DNA from: Typhlomys cinereus
Taxonomy: Eukaryota; Chordata; Mammalia; Rodentia; Platacanthomyidae
Length of the DNA: 64,000 nucleotides
Assembly (NCBI GenBank): GCA_023101885.1
Contig: JALPQD010000224.1
Coordinates: 2,300,355-2,364,354, forward strand
Direction: 5' to 3'
In this document: positions 42,240 to 54,255 of the stretch, in pieces
Layout: each line of letters opens with the position of its first letter
How positions within the stretch are numbered: the first letter of the stretch is position 1
Notes under the pieces: model-generated
Told to the model about the DNA's origin: nothing
Seen by the model: the letters and a program-made list of their open reading frames with translations, nothing else
Database searches by the model: none
Translations under genes and position numbers: made by a program

Positions 42240-42540
42240 TTATGGCTGGCAAGGTAGCTCAGTGGGTAAATGTACGTTTGCCACTGAGTCTGACAGCCAC
42301 CAAGTTTGATCCTAGAATCCACATGGCGGAAAGGAAAGAACTGACCTCACAAGTTGCCTCTGACCTCCACATGCCATGACATGAACCTGTCTGTGCTCAT
42401 GTTCACATAGTCAACCGGGCATGGGAATACATGCCTATTACCCCAGCATGCACAGGCAGGAGAGTCAAGAGTACAAGGCCATCCTCAGGTAATAAGAAGT
42501 TGAGGTTAGCCTGAACTAGAATTCCTGTCAAGAAGAAGAA
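42240..42540 (+). mobile_element. B2-like SINE followed by B1-like body
   Basis: 'GGCTGGCAAGGTAGCTCAGT' and 'CAAGTTTGATCCTAGAATCC' (head), 'GCCTCTGACCTCCACATGCC' (B2 body), then 'ACCGGGCATGGGAATACATG' and 'GTTGAGGTTAGCCTGAACTA' (B1-like). A GAA/GAG-rich tail (42533-42632) follows. Confidence 0.65.
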
Positions 42541-42984
42541 AAAGAAAGAGGAGGACATTGAGGAAGAGGAGGAGGAGGAAGAAATTGAGGAGGAGGTGGA
42601 AAAGCAGAAGGAGAAGAAAAGAAGGAAAAAAGTTTTGTATATACTAACTCTCTGGAAAATATAGAAACCCAAGAAGAAGTCATTTAAAAAAACTCCATAG
42701 AAAGTAACTTGATTTTTAGGTTACGTCTTCCTAATTTTTTTGTGTATATAATTGCACAATTGAAATTATACCAACATGCCTTTGGATTTCCTCAATATTT
42801 TACTAATGTTTCTTAATTTTAAATAATAAATATTGTTGAAATATTTTGAAACTCAAGGAGCAAACAGCATGAAGACACTTGTTCTGACCTCTGCCTCAGG
42901 TGCCAATGTCCCTAACAAGGTAGTTATTATCCCCTTTTAAGACATTTTCATAATACCCTTCCGTAGATCTTCTATGCATTGTGT

Positions 42985-43030
42985 CACGCTGGGTATGTAG
43001 CTCAGTTGGTAGTGTGAGCTCAGCATGCTT
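42985..43030 (+). mobile_element. ID-like fragment
   Basis: 'ACGCTGGGTATGTAGCTCAG' and 'TTGGTAGTGTGAGCTCAGCA' only; the B-box is lost. Confidence 0.45.
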
Positions 43031-43259
43031 TAATTTATTACTAGAAACACATTCCTCTCTAATATATTTTAAAACCGTAAAGGAGTTATTTTAAAGCCTA
43101 TCCAACATTTTACAATATCAATATGTCATACTTTATTTAGTCATGGCTACCTATAAGCATTCAAAATGTTTATATTTTAAACATTTTTTGGTTGTTTTTA
43201 GTGACTTTGCACATTCTAGAGCTAAAGTTGAAAGCACACATTGATCTCCTTTTATTTTT

Positions 43260-43680
43260 AGAAATTGTGGGGCAGTCACAATAGCTGTCTGGGAGCTGAC
43301 TGCCACCGTTTTATTTTACCCCTATTCCCCAAAGCAAATCTATTGTTTGTTCTGCAGAAACTGAACATTCAACCTGGCCTTGAGACAATCTTTTCTCCCG
43401 GTGCACTAACCTCAACAGAGTGCAGTCCCATCCTCTCGCACCCAAGAAAGAGCACCCCAGTTTGGCTCGGTGCACATGGACTGTAGCCACGAGGGGTCCA
43501 GAGATTGGTGCCCGACTTCATCGCCCAGGACTCCCGGTTTTCTCGCTTGTTCCCAGCTTTGTGGCAGGGGACTCGGAAGAACATTCGCGGAGGCCGGGTG
43601 GTGACGCAGGTGACCCACGCAAAGACAAAGAAAGAAAGGGAAAAAAGGAGATTCAAGTAGAAAACACGCTCAAGAATTAA
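43260..43680. other. Unique-looking GC-richer segment; no gene assigned
   Basis: Locally GC-richer than its neighbours, with CpGs (e.g. ATTCGCGGAGGCCGGGTGGTGACGC spans 43584-43608). Overlapping frames of 68-95 codons occur on both strands but match nothing I know and show no splice or initiation context. Positions 43030-43260 and 43680-44000 also hold nothing recognisable. Confidence 0.35.
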
Positions 43681-44004
43681 TAAATGTTTATGCAGCTTCC
43701 AGAGGACGGTGTAGGGTAAACAGGCTTGTGTGCTAAACTCTGAAGACCTCGGATCTTCACGGAACAGTCAGGGGAAAATAAAAAGATGATGCTGCACGGG
43801 GCTGGAAGGTAATAGAGAAAGGACTGAAAGTTCCAGCCAAACAGGAGAGAGGTTGCTTGTTTCTGGCTGAGAGGAAAGTAAATGTGAAATCAAGCCACTG
43901 CGAGTGAGAGATGTGTTTCTAAGCATTAGGAAGTCAGCGTATCAGTTAAAAGATTTGTAGCACGAGAGGGAGAGATACGGGCTCAGTGTAGATGGAATTT
44001 TTCA

Positions 44005-44273
44005 TTGTTTCAATATGAGTTGTCCCCCCACAAGCTCCTGCATTTGCATCTTTAGGGGAGGTCTTGCTTTGTTGGAGGAGGCAGGTCTGGGGGGGAGGGT
44101 GAAGTTGGGTAGCCCATCCCTGCTTTGCCGTTTGCCTCTTGCTCTCTCTGCCTCCACCGTATGGCTGTGACCCACCTCAGCCCCCGGCTCCTGTCTCCAG
44201 GCCACACCTTCTGCGGTGAGAGTCCCCCCATAATGGAACCATAAGCTCCCCTCTGAAGTGAAAGCCAAACAAA

Positions 44274-44322
<49 letters not shown>

Positions 44323-44345
44323 CCTTAAGATGTGTATTAGCATTG
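44005..44345 (+). repeat. Old dispersed repeat with internal (CT)n
   Basis: 'CTTGCTCTCTCTGCCTCCAC', 'ATGGAACCATAAGCTCCCCT' and 'AAGTGAAAGCCAAACAAATC', then (CT)n at 44277-44322, in the order of the 470-765 type. Positions 44380-45185 show only a T18 run (44459-44476). Confidence 0.4.
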
Positions 44346-45187
44346 TCTCACAGGAAAGAAAAAGAAAGAAAGGAAAGAAACCACAACAAAAATGTTGTTG
44401 TTGTGTGTGTTGGGGGGGCTGTCTTTAATTTTCAGCGATCAGATTAGTTATCTCACACTTTTTTTTTTTTTTTTTTGTAATTCTCGCAGGTAACCCAACT
44501 CCTAGCCCCATCCCAACCCCTAAAACTGCTAACTTCTTTGATGGATAAGATTCAACCGGTTCTCACCTTTGAAGTCAAATGTGGTACAACCTGGCTCCTC
44601 TGACTGTCTTTCCAACAACATTGTCCTGTAATACTGAAACTCTTTCACAGAAATGTTCAGGGTAACTGCGAAAAAATGAGTGTTTGCTCCCAACCATTTC
44701 ATGTACTACAACTTGGTAGCTAATTTAAGATACACTCTTAGGGGCAGATGACAACCCAGATTGAGCACTCCCCAGTTACAGCCACGTTAAATAGATCTTT
44801 AAATAGATCTTTTCAAAGCCCTTATCTCAAGCTGTACTCCAGTGTAGGAATTAAAAGGTGCCAGAGTGTCTTTACTACAGACTCAGGTTTTGGTGCAAAC
44901 ACACTTTCCCCATCATTATGCAAGATGACAGCTCACCTGGTGGCACCATGGGTCCCTAGACCACCTTTTCTGAACAAGCACAGTCTTTTCTCCCGGTGCA
45001 ATATTTGTGTTGTGTCTACAACCAATCCTGCTCTTCAGTCATGTTTGACTCATTTCCTCTCAGGAATAAGAATACCTATATCATAGAATAGTGGCAAAGG
45101 TTAAATATGGCTTCTACTAATAGCCAACTGAGTAAGTCAGACTAACTTTCCTACTGAGAACAAATAAAAAGCTGGGGGTGGGGGAAA

Positions 45188-45696
45188 CCTTTTCTTTTTT
45201 CCTTCCTTCCTTCCTTCCTTCCTTCCTTCCTTCCTTCCTTCCTTCCTTCCTTCCTTCCTTTCCTTCCTTCCTTCCCTTTCTTCCTTCCCTCCCTTCCTTC
45301 TTTTCTTCCTTTCCTTCCTTCCTTTCCTTCCTTCCTTCCTTCCTTCTTTCCTTCTTTCCTTCCTTCCTTCCTTCCTCCCTTTCTTCTTCCTTCCTTCTCT
45401 TCTCCCCTTCCTTCCTTCCTTCCTTCCTTCCTTCCTTCCTTCTCCTTCCTTCCTTCCTTCCTCCCTCTCTTTCCTCCCTCTGTTCCTCCCTTTCTTCTTC
45501 CTTCCTTCCTTCTCCCCTTCCTTCCTTCCTTCCTTCCTTCCTTCCTTCCTCCCTCTCTTCCTCTCTCTTCTCTTCCTTCCTTCCTTCCTTCCTTCCTTCC
45601 TTCCTTCCTTCTTCCTTCCTTCCTTCCTTCCTCCCTCTTTTCCTCCCTCCCTCCCTCCTGCTCCTCTCCTCTCCCTTTCTTTCTTTCTTTCTTTCT

Positions 45697-45732
<36 letters not shown>

Positions 45733-45749
45733 TTTCTTTCTCTTTCTCT
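45188..45749. repeat. 560-bp (CCTT)n/(CTTT)n polypyrimidine tract
   Basis: Long runs of CCTT with CCCT interruptions, ending in CTTT (45676-45745). Open frames of 194 and 243 codons across it are compositional. It is polypurine on the minus strand. Confidence 0.95.
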
Positions 45750-45959
45750 TATGTTAGCATAAGAAAAGACAAATTTTTCAATGGAAACTATGGAAAGTAG
45801 AAGATAATAAATTATAATATGTTGAAAATAATGAGAAAAATTTACCAATCTGAAACACTATATTAAATGGCAAAGCCTTATATTATTAAAAAGATAAAAT
45901 AAAGATCTCAGGATGGTTAAAACAGTTGTCAATATGGCACTTGGAAAAATCTGTAGGCA

Positions 45960-46325
45960 TTCTTGTGATGAATAATGTTATTATGATGGGCCTCCATGTA
46001 AGCCTATAGGAAACTGTCTTAATTGACTAATTGATGTGGTGTGAGAAGAACCAGTTCATAGTGGGAAGGACTCGTGTCTCTGATAGGTGGATAAAGACTC
46101 AGAGAGCTAGCTGAGCAGTTGAACTGGCAAGCAAGCAATTCTGTAGCTTTGGTCCTTGTCCTGGACTCTTCCTGTGGATGATGTCACCAAATCTCCTGCA
46201 CAGCAATGCTATCACTCTCCTGTCATGGTGGACTGTAATCTGGAACTGTGAGCTTGAATAAAACCATTTGATCCTCTAAGGACTTTCACATAAAAATGGG
46301 ACACTTCATTATCAGCAGTCTGCAC
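45960..46325 (+). repeat. Old dispersed repeat, possibly related to the GTCAACTTGA group
   Basis: 'AACTGTCTTAATTGACTAAT', 'CAGTTCATAGTGGGAAGGAC', 'GACTGTAATCTGGAACTGTG' and 'AGCTTGAATAAAACCATTTG' follow the general order of the rodent URR-like repeats. Assignment uncertain. Confidence 0.4.
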
Positions 46326-46492
46326 TAAAGGAAATATCACTTTTTCTTCAAGCAAATGGAAACTTATTCCAGATCAAAGGTTTTGTACAATGAAAAACTA
46401 AAAAGTCAAATAAAAGAGTTAAATATAGAATCTAAGTAATATTAACTATATAAGTGAATAGATGATTTTTAGCATATAAAGAATTAAAACAC

Positions 46493-46745
46493 AGGGTGAG
46501 AGAAATGGCTCAGTGGTTAAAGCCTTTGTCCAGAAAGCATGTAAAAGATGCAGGGCAGATACGACTATAGCCTGTGATTCTGGTCTGGAAGGCAGAGTCT
46601 GGGTAACCCCAGAGCAGAGGAATAAAGGAGGTAGAGCAATCCAGGATGATTTACAATGGCACTTTTGGACTTCCCTAGGCATACACACTCAAGTGCCTTG
46701 TTGTACACACACACACGCGCGCGCACACGAAGAAAAAATTAAAAT
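46493..46745 (+). mobile_element. DIP-like SINE, head-deleted
   Basis: 'GTGAGAGAAATGGCTCAGTG', 'GATTCTGGTCTGGAAGGCAG', 'GTAGAGCAATCCAGGATGAT' and a CA/CGCG-rich tail (46706-46728). The B-box region is missing between CTTTGTCCAGAAAG and CATGTAAAAGATG. Positions 46750-47285 are A-rich and featureless. Confidence 0.75.
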
Positions 46746-47289
46746 ATAAAACAAGAGTCAGAGTGGGATACAGAATAAGTGGTATCAGGCAGTGTAATTT
46801 TCTGACAATGTCCAGGAAAAAAATAAAAGTATTGGTATTACACTGTGTAAAAAGTTGCCATTATCTAACATTAAAAAAAGTAGGACTTTCAAGGGTAAGT
46901 GATAAAAAATATAATTTTTTAAAGTTCTCAATCTAAAAGTAATCAATGGAGGAAAGAGAAAAGAATAGAAGTAGATAAATAGAAAACAAATAATCTGAGA
47001 GTCTCAAAACTTCAGATATCAGTAATTACCCTCAATATAAGTAAACGAAATGCTCCCATGAAAGGATACAGACTGCTGAGGTGAATTTGAAAATGAAATG
47101 GTTAATTGTAAAATACATATGTAAAATATGAAGATCCTGAGAGGTTAAAAGTTTACAAATGGATAAAGATTTTTTTTAATCATAGGAACACAAATCAAGA
47201 AATTTGGATGCAGATATCTTAATAACAAAAAGTGGCCTTCAACACTTTGTTGGCATCTTTACACTGATGAAAATTCTTCCATTACAGGC

Positions 47290-47612
47290 GTCAATGGTTA
47301 GTGTTGTCAGCTCGACACTCTCCTGCGAGCCTTCAGAACACCTGTGAGGGGTAATTTAGATTAAGTTAACATCTGGGCCAATTGGAGGGATTGTCTGGGT
47401 TAGATTGATTGAAGTGAGATAACCATCCCAAAGAAGGCAGGACCGTTTCCTGGCTTTGGATCCTAGACTGCCTAAAAGTAGGAGGAAGCCGAGCATGAGC
47501 AGCTCTTGCTCTCTGCTTCCTGTCCACGCTCCTGCTGCCAGGACGTCCACCCATGACAGACTGTGCCCTTTGAACTTGGAATCAAAATAACCTCTTTGTT
47601 CCTGAAATTGCT
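47290..47612 (+). repeat. Old 'TTGTCAGCTCGAC'-type repeat
   Basis: 'GTTGTCAGCTCGACACTCTC', 'GGGATTGTCTGGGTTAGATT', 'TTTGAACTTGGAATCAAAAT' and 'AACCTCTTTGTTCC'. Resembles a mammal-wide repeat starting 'TGTCAACTTGACTGG'. Family not named. The large L1 follows directly. Confidence 0.45.
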
Positions 47613-47613
47613 T

Positions 47614-47628
47614 TTGTTAGGGAATTTT
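47614..47628. repeat. L1 target-site duplication, left copy
   Basis: TTGTTAGGGAATTTT, identical to 54241-54255. It defines the L1 insertion between them. Confidence 0.93.
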
Positions 47629-48639
47629 TTTCTCCCACATTTTTTTTCCTAATCATATAAGCTCAATAGGTACTCCTGTCCTCTCCCTCCCTCCTCCCCT
47701 TCTTATTCCCCCTTGCACCATCCCCTGGAGCATCCTTTTGTGTGAATGCCAAACCTCCCTCTGAGTCCTCCACCCTAGTGAGGGATAAGGATTCAGTGGC
47801 ATAGCCTGGAGCCCCTTCTTCGACTCCCCATTAGTATGGGAACTCTTTTATTACTGTTAATCCCTTGCCTCTAAGGATCCTACTGCCTGGAGCCTTCTCC
47901 CCTGTGATCCATGCTAAACTTTGGAGGGTCGTTGACATGTCAGCCATTGTGCAGGTCAAGCAAAGTCCAATTCTGACTACTGCAACCCTAACTTGTATGG
48001 AGTATCCTGCGTATCGTTGGTCCTCCCCATCTTTAGGCTCTTACAATCTTGCCACCCCCTCTTCTGCAAGGTTCCCTGAGCTTTAGGATGGGGAGAGAGT
48101 TGGCTGGTCTGGTTCCAGGTGATTAATGTAGGGTCTTTGGTGTTCTGAGTTATGGTCTGTTGTTTTCAGTTTTGCTTTTTCTGCACCGCCTTTGACTGCA
48201 TCCTGATTGGTATTAAAGGTCACCTCCTAACCAAAGATAAAAAACTGTTTAAATGAAGATCTTAATATAAAAGAAGACCCAAAGGTAGATGGAAGAATAG
48301 GAGTAGGACACAGCAATGGGGGGTTGTTAGTGTCCCATTTGCACGATGGTTACCCTCTACCAGTCCCTATATCCTCCCTGATTGGTGAGATCAAACCTCT
48401 TCAATCGCAAGTGACCAGGAAAGGAAGTAAGAATGAGTTTCACCAGTTTCACTCCTTACATGCAATACTTGATGGTGACTTATTTTCTCTACTGAAGCCT
48501 GATCCCCTCTCTCCTTTTTTGGGGGGCCCTCCTTCTCCTTCCCTCCTGTTTATAATCTTTGTAATTACAGCACTATTACAGAGATTGACCTCTGAATAGG
48601 TCATTAAGTGGGATTGGTACTAGTGTCCATCTATTAGGG

Positions 48640-51600
48640 AGTTCATATGGTATCTAACTTTCTGTATCTGGGATACTTCACTCAATATAACTTTTTCTGA
48701 TTCCACCCATTTCCTGGCAAATTTCATTAATTCATCTTTTTTAATGTCTAAGTAGTATTCCATTGTATAAATGTACCATGTTTTCATTATCCATTAATCA
48801 GATGTCGGGCATTTGGGTTGATTCCATGACTTTGCTATTGTAAATAGTGCTGCAATGAACATGGTTGTGCTTCTGTCACTGTAGTGAATCTCTGCATTAT
48901 GGAGGATTATTCCCAGAAGTGGTATAGCAGGGTCATATGTTATATGGCATTTCAATCTTTCACTTTTTTAGAAATTGCCAGAGTGGTTGTATAAGCCTGC
49001 ATTCCCACCAGCAATGTAGGAGAGTTCCCTTCTCTCCACATTCTCTCCAGCATTTGGTGTTGTTTGTACTGTGATTTTTCCCATCCTGACTGGGGTGAGA
49101 TGATATCTCAGGAAGTTTTGATTTGTATTTACTTGATGGCTAAAGATGTGGAACATTTTTAAAGATTTGTTAGACACTTCAATTTTGTCCCTGAAAAGGT
49201 TTCTTTTGAATTCCCAGGCCCATTTTTTAAATTGGGGTATTTATCTCCTTTGTGTTTAGTTTTTAAAGTTCTTTGTGCACTCTGGATAACAGAGCTCTAT
49301 CAGATATGTGGTTAGTGAAGATTTTCTCCCATTCTATAGGTTGCCTTTTTGCTTGGTTTACAATTTCTTTCTTTGAATAGAAGCTCTTTAATTTCATAAG
49401 ATCTCTTTTGTTAAGTGTTGGTTCTAGCGACTGTGCTATTAGATTTCTGTTTAGGAACTGTTGGCCTAGCCCAATCAGCTCGAAGGGAGTTCCCTACCCT
49501 TTCAACTAGGGTCTTATAGTCTCTGGCCTAATATTGAGGTCCTTGATCCACTTGGAATTAATTTTTGTGCATGGTAACAAGTACAAGTCCAGTTTTAATC
49601 TTCTGAGTGGGATATCCAGTTTTGCCAGCACCATTTGTTGAAGATGCTGTCCTTTTTCCACTGGATATTTTGAGCCCCTTTGTCAAAGATCAAATGGCTG
49701 TAATTGTGTGGGCTTATATCTGGGTCTTCAACCCTTATCCATTGATCTACATGTCTATTTTCCAGCCAGTATCAGGCTGTTTTATTATTATGGATTTTTA
49801 GTATAGATTAAGGCTTGATATGGTGATACCTCCAGCAGTGTTTTTGTTACTCAGGATTGTTTTTGCTATCCTGGGTCTTTTGTGCTTCCATATGAATTTT
49901 GAGGTTGTTTGGTCAATTTCTTTAAAGAATTACTTGAGGATTTTGATTGGAATAGCATTGAATCTATATATTGCTTTTGGTAGGATGGTCATTTCTATGA
50001 TGGTGATTATGCCGATCCAAGAGCATGGGAGGTCTTTCCACCTGGTATATTCTGTAATTTCTTTCTTTAGAGCTTTAACTTTTCATTATAAAGGTCTGTC
50101 ACTTCTTTGGTTAGATTTATACCAAGGTATTTCATTTTTTTAGGGGCTATAGTAAATGGGATTGTTTCTCTTAGGACTTTTTCACTTCTTTTATCCTTGG
50201 TATATAGGAAGGCCACTGATTTTTGCACGTTTATTTTATAACCTGCTATTCTGCTGAGCAAATGTATTAGTCCCAGGAGTTTCCTGGTGGAGTTTTTAGG
50301 ATCAATCAAGTACACTTTCATGTCATCTGCAAATAGAGATATCTTGACTTCTTCCTTGCCCTATTTGAATCTCTTTTATCTCCTTCTCTTGTCTTATGGC
50401 TCCAGCTTCAAGTACAATATTGAATAGAAGTGGTGAGAGTGGACAACCTTGTCTAGTTCCTGATTGAAGCTGGAATGTTTCAAGTTTTTCCCCATTGAGT
50501 GTAATCCTTGCTGTTGGCTTGTTGTATACAGCTTTTATTATGTTGATATAGGTTCCTTCTATTCCAACTGTCTATAGGGTTTTGACCATAAAAGGATGTT
50601 GGATCTTGTCAAAAGCTTTTTCTATTGAGAATATTATGTGGTCTTGGACTTTGGATAGGTTTATATGATGGGTTACATTTATTGATTTGTGTATGATGAA
50701 CCAACCTTGTATGCCTGGATAAAGCCTGCTTGATCACAGTGAATGATCTTTTTGATATGTTTTTGAATGTGATTGGCTAAGATTTTGTTGAGAATCTTTG
50801 TATCTCTGTTCATCAAAGACATTGGCCTATAGTTTTCTTTTTTAAGTGTATCTTCATTAGGTTTTGGGATTAGTATGATATTAGCTTTGTAGAAAGAATT
50901 TGGAAATGTTCCTTCCTTTGCTATTTTATGGAACAGTTTAAGGAGTATTGGTGTTAGTTGTTCTTTAAATACCTGGTAGAATTCTGTGCTGAATCCATCT
51001 GATCCAGGACATTTTTTGGTGGAAATATTTGAGATTACTTCATTGATTTCTTCATTTGTTATAGGACTATTTAAATAATTCAAAACTTCCTGATTCAATT
51101 TAGATAAGTTGGGCTTACTTAGGAATTCATCCATTTCTTTTGTGTTATCAAATTTCATGGAATATAAGTTTTTGAAATATGACCTTATAATTCTCTGAAT
51201 TTCTTGGGTATCAGTTGTGATAACTCCATTTTCATTTCTAATTTTGTTAATTTGGGTTTTCTCTCTCCTGCTTTTGGTTAATTTAGCTAGGCGTATATCA
51301 ATCTTATTGACTTTTTCAAAGAACCAGCTTTTCGTCTGGTTGATTCTTTATATCATCTTCCTTATCTCAGTTTCAGATGTTTCTCCCTGATTTTGCTGAT
51401 CTCCTGTCTTCTGCTTTTAGGATTGGATTGCTCGTATGTCTCTAAAGCTTTAAGCTGAATTGTTAAGTTATTTACTTGTGATGCTTTTATTTTTTTGATA
51501 TAGGCATTAAGAGCTATAAACTTACCTCTTAGGACAGCTTTCATTGTGTCTCGAGATTTTGATATCTTGTATTTTCATTATCATTCGTTTCTAGAAAATC

Positions 51601-52410
51601 TTGAATTTCCTTTTTTATTTCTTCCTGAACCCACTTTTCATTCAGCATCACAGTGCTTAGTTTCCAAGAGTTACTGCATTTTTTGCTGTTTATTGCATTG
51701 TGGATATCAAGCTTTAGACCATGGTGGTCTGATAGGGTACAAGCTAAAATTTCAACTTTCCCATATATGTGGAAATTCATTTTGTGGCCCAATATGTGGT
51801 CTATTTTAGAAAAAGTTCCGTGGCCTGCTGAGAAAAATGTGTATTCCTTGGTGCTTGGATGGAAAGTTTGATAGAGATCTGTAAGATCTATTTCAGTAAG
51901 GGTTTGATTTTGTTCCAATGTGTCTTTATTAAGATTTTGGCCTGTTAATCTATCCCATTTGAGAGGGTGGTATTGAAATCCCCAGGTATTATTGTTTGGG
52001 GATTGATTTCTTATTTTAGACACTGTAGCATTTGCTTAATCAATGTGAAGGGGCCCATATTAGATGCATATATGTTCAGTATTGTGAAGTCTTCCTGGTG
52101 AATTGCATCTGTGACTATAATGTAGTATCCTTCTATATCTCTTATGATTTTCTTTGGTTTGAAGTCCAATTTGCCATTCCATAATTGCTATCCCTGCTTG
52201 TTTCCTGGTTCCATTAGCTTGAAGAATTTTTGACCAGCCATTTACTTTTAGAATGTGCCTATCTTTTGTGGTGAGATGTGTTTCCTGAAGGCAGCAGATG
52301 AATGGGTTGTGATTTCTAATCCATGTTTGTAACCTGTGTCTTTTGATTGGTAAGTTAATTCCATTGACATTTAGTGTTATAATGGAAAAATTATTTTTAA
52401 TTCCTGACAT
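48640..52410 (-). pseudogene. L1 ORF2 (endonuclease/reverse transcriptase), broken
   Basis: The endonuclease start is recognisable at 52410 (ITLNVNG, CCLQETHL); the endonuclease continues at 52023-51541 with the catalytic SDHHGL. A frameshift near 52180 separates these pieces. Reverse transcriptase blocks follow: [11 protein letters not shown] and [16 protein letters not shown] (51158-50679) and the FADD active-site motif at 50333-50322 with MKVYLIDP after it. The C-terminal part survives as short pieces, e.g. SLRYHLTPVRM-like text at 49177-48968. At least five interruptions make it non-functional. The end is estimated from the intact copy at 63042. Confidence 0.92.
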
Positions 52411-52419
52411 TTTTTGGTT

Positions 52420-53513
52420 TTAGTGGCTTTCATGTGTATTATTTAGCTTGTAGGTTTTGGTGGTCTTATACTTCCCTTCTGTCCTCCTGGATATGCTTGT
52501 TCTTTTCTTCAAGCTTGAGTATCTTTTCTAGCATTTTTTGAAGGCCTGGTTTGGTGGTCATGTAAGCCTTCAAGTTGTCTTTATGGTGGAAAATTTTTCT
52601 TTCATCCTCCTCAATCATGACTGATAGTTTTGCTGGGTATAATCAGCCTGGGTTGACATTTGTGCTCATTCAATACTTAAAGTATGTCTCTCCAAACTCT
52701 TCTGGCTTTTACTGTTTCCATTGAAAAATCATTTGTTATTTTAATAGGTTTACCTTTAAAAGTGACTTTTTTTTTTTCTCTTGAAGCTCTCAGCATATTT
52801 TCTTTTGTCTTGTATGTGTAGTGTTTTGACTATTATTTGCCATGGCAAATTTCTATTTTGGTCATATCTGTTTGGGGTGTGGAATGCCTCTTATATTTGG
52901 ATGGGCCTCTCTTTCTTCAGATGTGGAAAGTTTTCCTTTATAATAATTTTAAAAATTTCCTCGGGTGTGGTGGGATTCTTGTTCTGGTATTCCATGAATG
53001 TGCATGTTAGGCTTCTTCAAGGTGTCCCATAACTCATGAATATTCCTTGCAAATATCTTTTTAGCTTCAACAACCTTTTCGAGAACTGGTTAGTTCTTCC
53101 ACTTTGTCTTCAAGATCTGATATTCTATTTTCTGCTTCATTAGTTTTGCTGATAAGACTCACTGTTGAGCTCTGGGTTGAAGATAACTTGTCTTTTATTT
53201 CAAGTTTAAACTCTGCTTGAGATTGTTTTAACTGCTCTATGCCTATTTTTGTTTCTTCAACTGCTTTTCTCAAGTGCCTGTTGTGTTCCTGTTCAAAGCA
53301 GTTGATGCAGTTATTTAAGTCCTCCCAGATTTCTTCTTTCATTGTTTTGATCATAGTAAAGATAAGGCTTTGAAAATCACTATCCTGGATATGGCTTTCT
53401 TGGCTATTTTCTGTGAGTTTGTTTTGGTTGGATTCGATCATTATGGGGTTAATTCTTTTGATAAGAGATTTGTTGTTTTTGTTCCTTATGGATTTGCACT
53501 GTGACCTGGGCAT
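52420..53513 (-). pseudogene. L1 ORF1 (RNA-binding protein), broken
   Basis: The first 148 codons (53513-53067) are open. They begin MPRSQCKSIRNKNNK and include a coiled-coil-like segment (NEAENRISDLEDKVEEL), the usual trimerisation region of L1 ORF1p. The frame ends at 53067, and the RRM and C-terminal domain region is disrupted. Identity rests on position between the 5' region and ORF2 and on the coiled-coil wording. Confidence 0.85.
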
Positions 53514-53984
53514 TTTTGTTTTATCTCTTACGACTTTCTTTTTGTTTCTGTGTGTTATTGGCAGAACTGAATTAGACAGTATTACTACTCTTGAGCAGTT
53601 ATTGCTAATGTTTGCCTTGCAGTTGGGTACACTTGTCTGGTGTTGATGTTATTTCCTAGATGAGGCTATTAAACTGTTAGTACATCAATTATGGCAGGTT
53701 TAGTAGACAGGGAATGAAGATTAGTATGGTAGTGCACTTTTTAGGTTTACTTCCTTGGTGGCATGTGAGGGTGAATGGTATAGTCCCTGAAGTTGTATGG
53801 GTTTTTGGCTGGCTATATAGAAATGTTAAACTACAGTGACTAATAATTGAGAGGAATAAGATTGTAAAAAGGGCTTACTTATCTTAGAGCTGGATGTGAA
53901 GATTCTCTCTGGTATGATGGGATGATTTTAGAGGATTTCAGATGAATGGTGTTGGTCCCCTAGAGCTTTACTTGGGTTTTCTCT

Positions 53985-54222
53985 GGACTCTGTTGAATTC
54001 TGAGGAGCAGGGAGTCTGCCCTGGTCCAGTTGGGGCAGAGAGGCAGAGTGGCTATTGAAGCACGCAGATGACCTGGGACCTGGGGTGTGGCCTAGGGGCC
54101 TTCCCCAGGACCAGAAAGGCAGGCTGGCTACTAGTGGGGCACGCAGATAACCTGGGGACTAGGGTGTGATCTAGGGGCCTTATCTGAGGAGCAGGGAGTC
54201 TGCCCCGGTCCAGGTCTGGGGC
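53985..54222 (-). promoter_or_regulatory. L1 5' region with ~184-bp repeated monomer sequence
   Basis: The segment starting TGAGGAGCAGGGAGTCTGCC occurs at 54001 and again at 54185 (period 184). A shorter internal echo, CACGCAGAT...CTAGGGGCC, recurs at 54061 and 54140 (period about 79). Mouse L1 promoters are built from tandem monomers of about 200 bp, so this is plausibly the internal promoter. Promoter activity is inferred. Confidence 0.6.
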
Positions 54223-54238
54223 AAAAAAAAAAAAAAAA
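54223..54238. repeat. A16 run at the 5' junction of the L1
   Basis: Sixteen A on the plus strand, hence T16 at the L1 5' end, two bases from the right target-site duplication. Unusual at the 5' end of an L1. Confidence 0.9.
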
Positions 54239-54240
54239 GC

Positions 54241-54255
54241 TTGTTAGGGAATTTT
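54241..54255. repeat. L1 target-site duplication, right copy
   Basis: Exact match to 47614-47628. Positions 54256-54550 beyond it are A/T-rich and unremarkable. Confidence 0.93.

Larger units (their letters stand above)
47629..54240 (-). mobile_element. Near-full-length LINE-1, minus strand, inactivated
   Basis: A 6.6-kb insertion bounded by perfect 15-bp direct repeats. Along the minus strand: 5' region with repeated monomer sequence (54240-53514), ORF1 (about 53513-52420), ORF2 (52410 to about 48640), and 3'UTR with a G-rich purine block (47683-47740) and A-rich end at 47629. L1 encodes an RNA-binding chaperone (ORF1p) and an endonuclease/reverse transcriptase (ORF2p). Multiple frameshifts and stops mean it cannot move itself, although the layout is complete. 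It shares 3'UTR wording with the L1 at 1539-2914. Confidence 0.95.

Noticed and set aside
43505..43516. 'TTGGTGCCCGAC' resembling a retroviral tRNA primer-binding site
   Set aside because: Only about ten bases match. There is no paired LTR, polypurine tract or gag/pol-like frame nearby.
43389..45000. 17-bp match TCTTTTCTCCCGGTGCA at 43389-43405 and 44984-45000, considered as target duplications or LTR ends
   Set aside because: The flanking sequence is unrelated and there is no A tail or LTR structure. One such exact match among all position pairs in 64 kb is plausible by chance.
45117..45848. 243- and 194-codon frames in the CCTT tract
   Set aside because: Pure simple-sequence translation on both strands.
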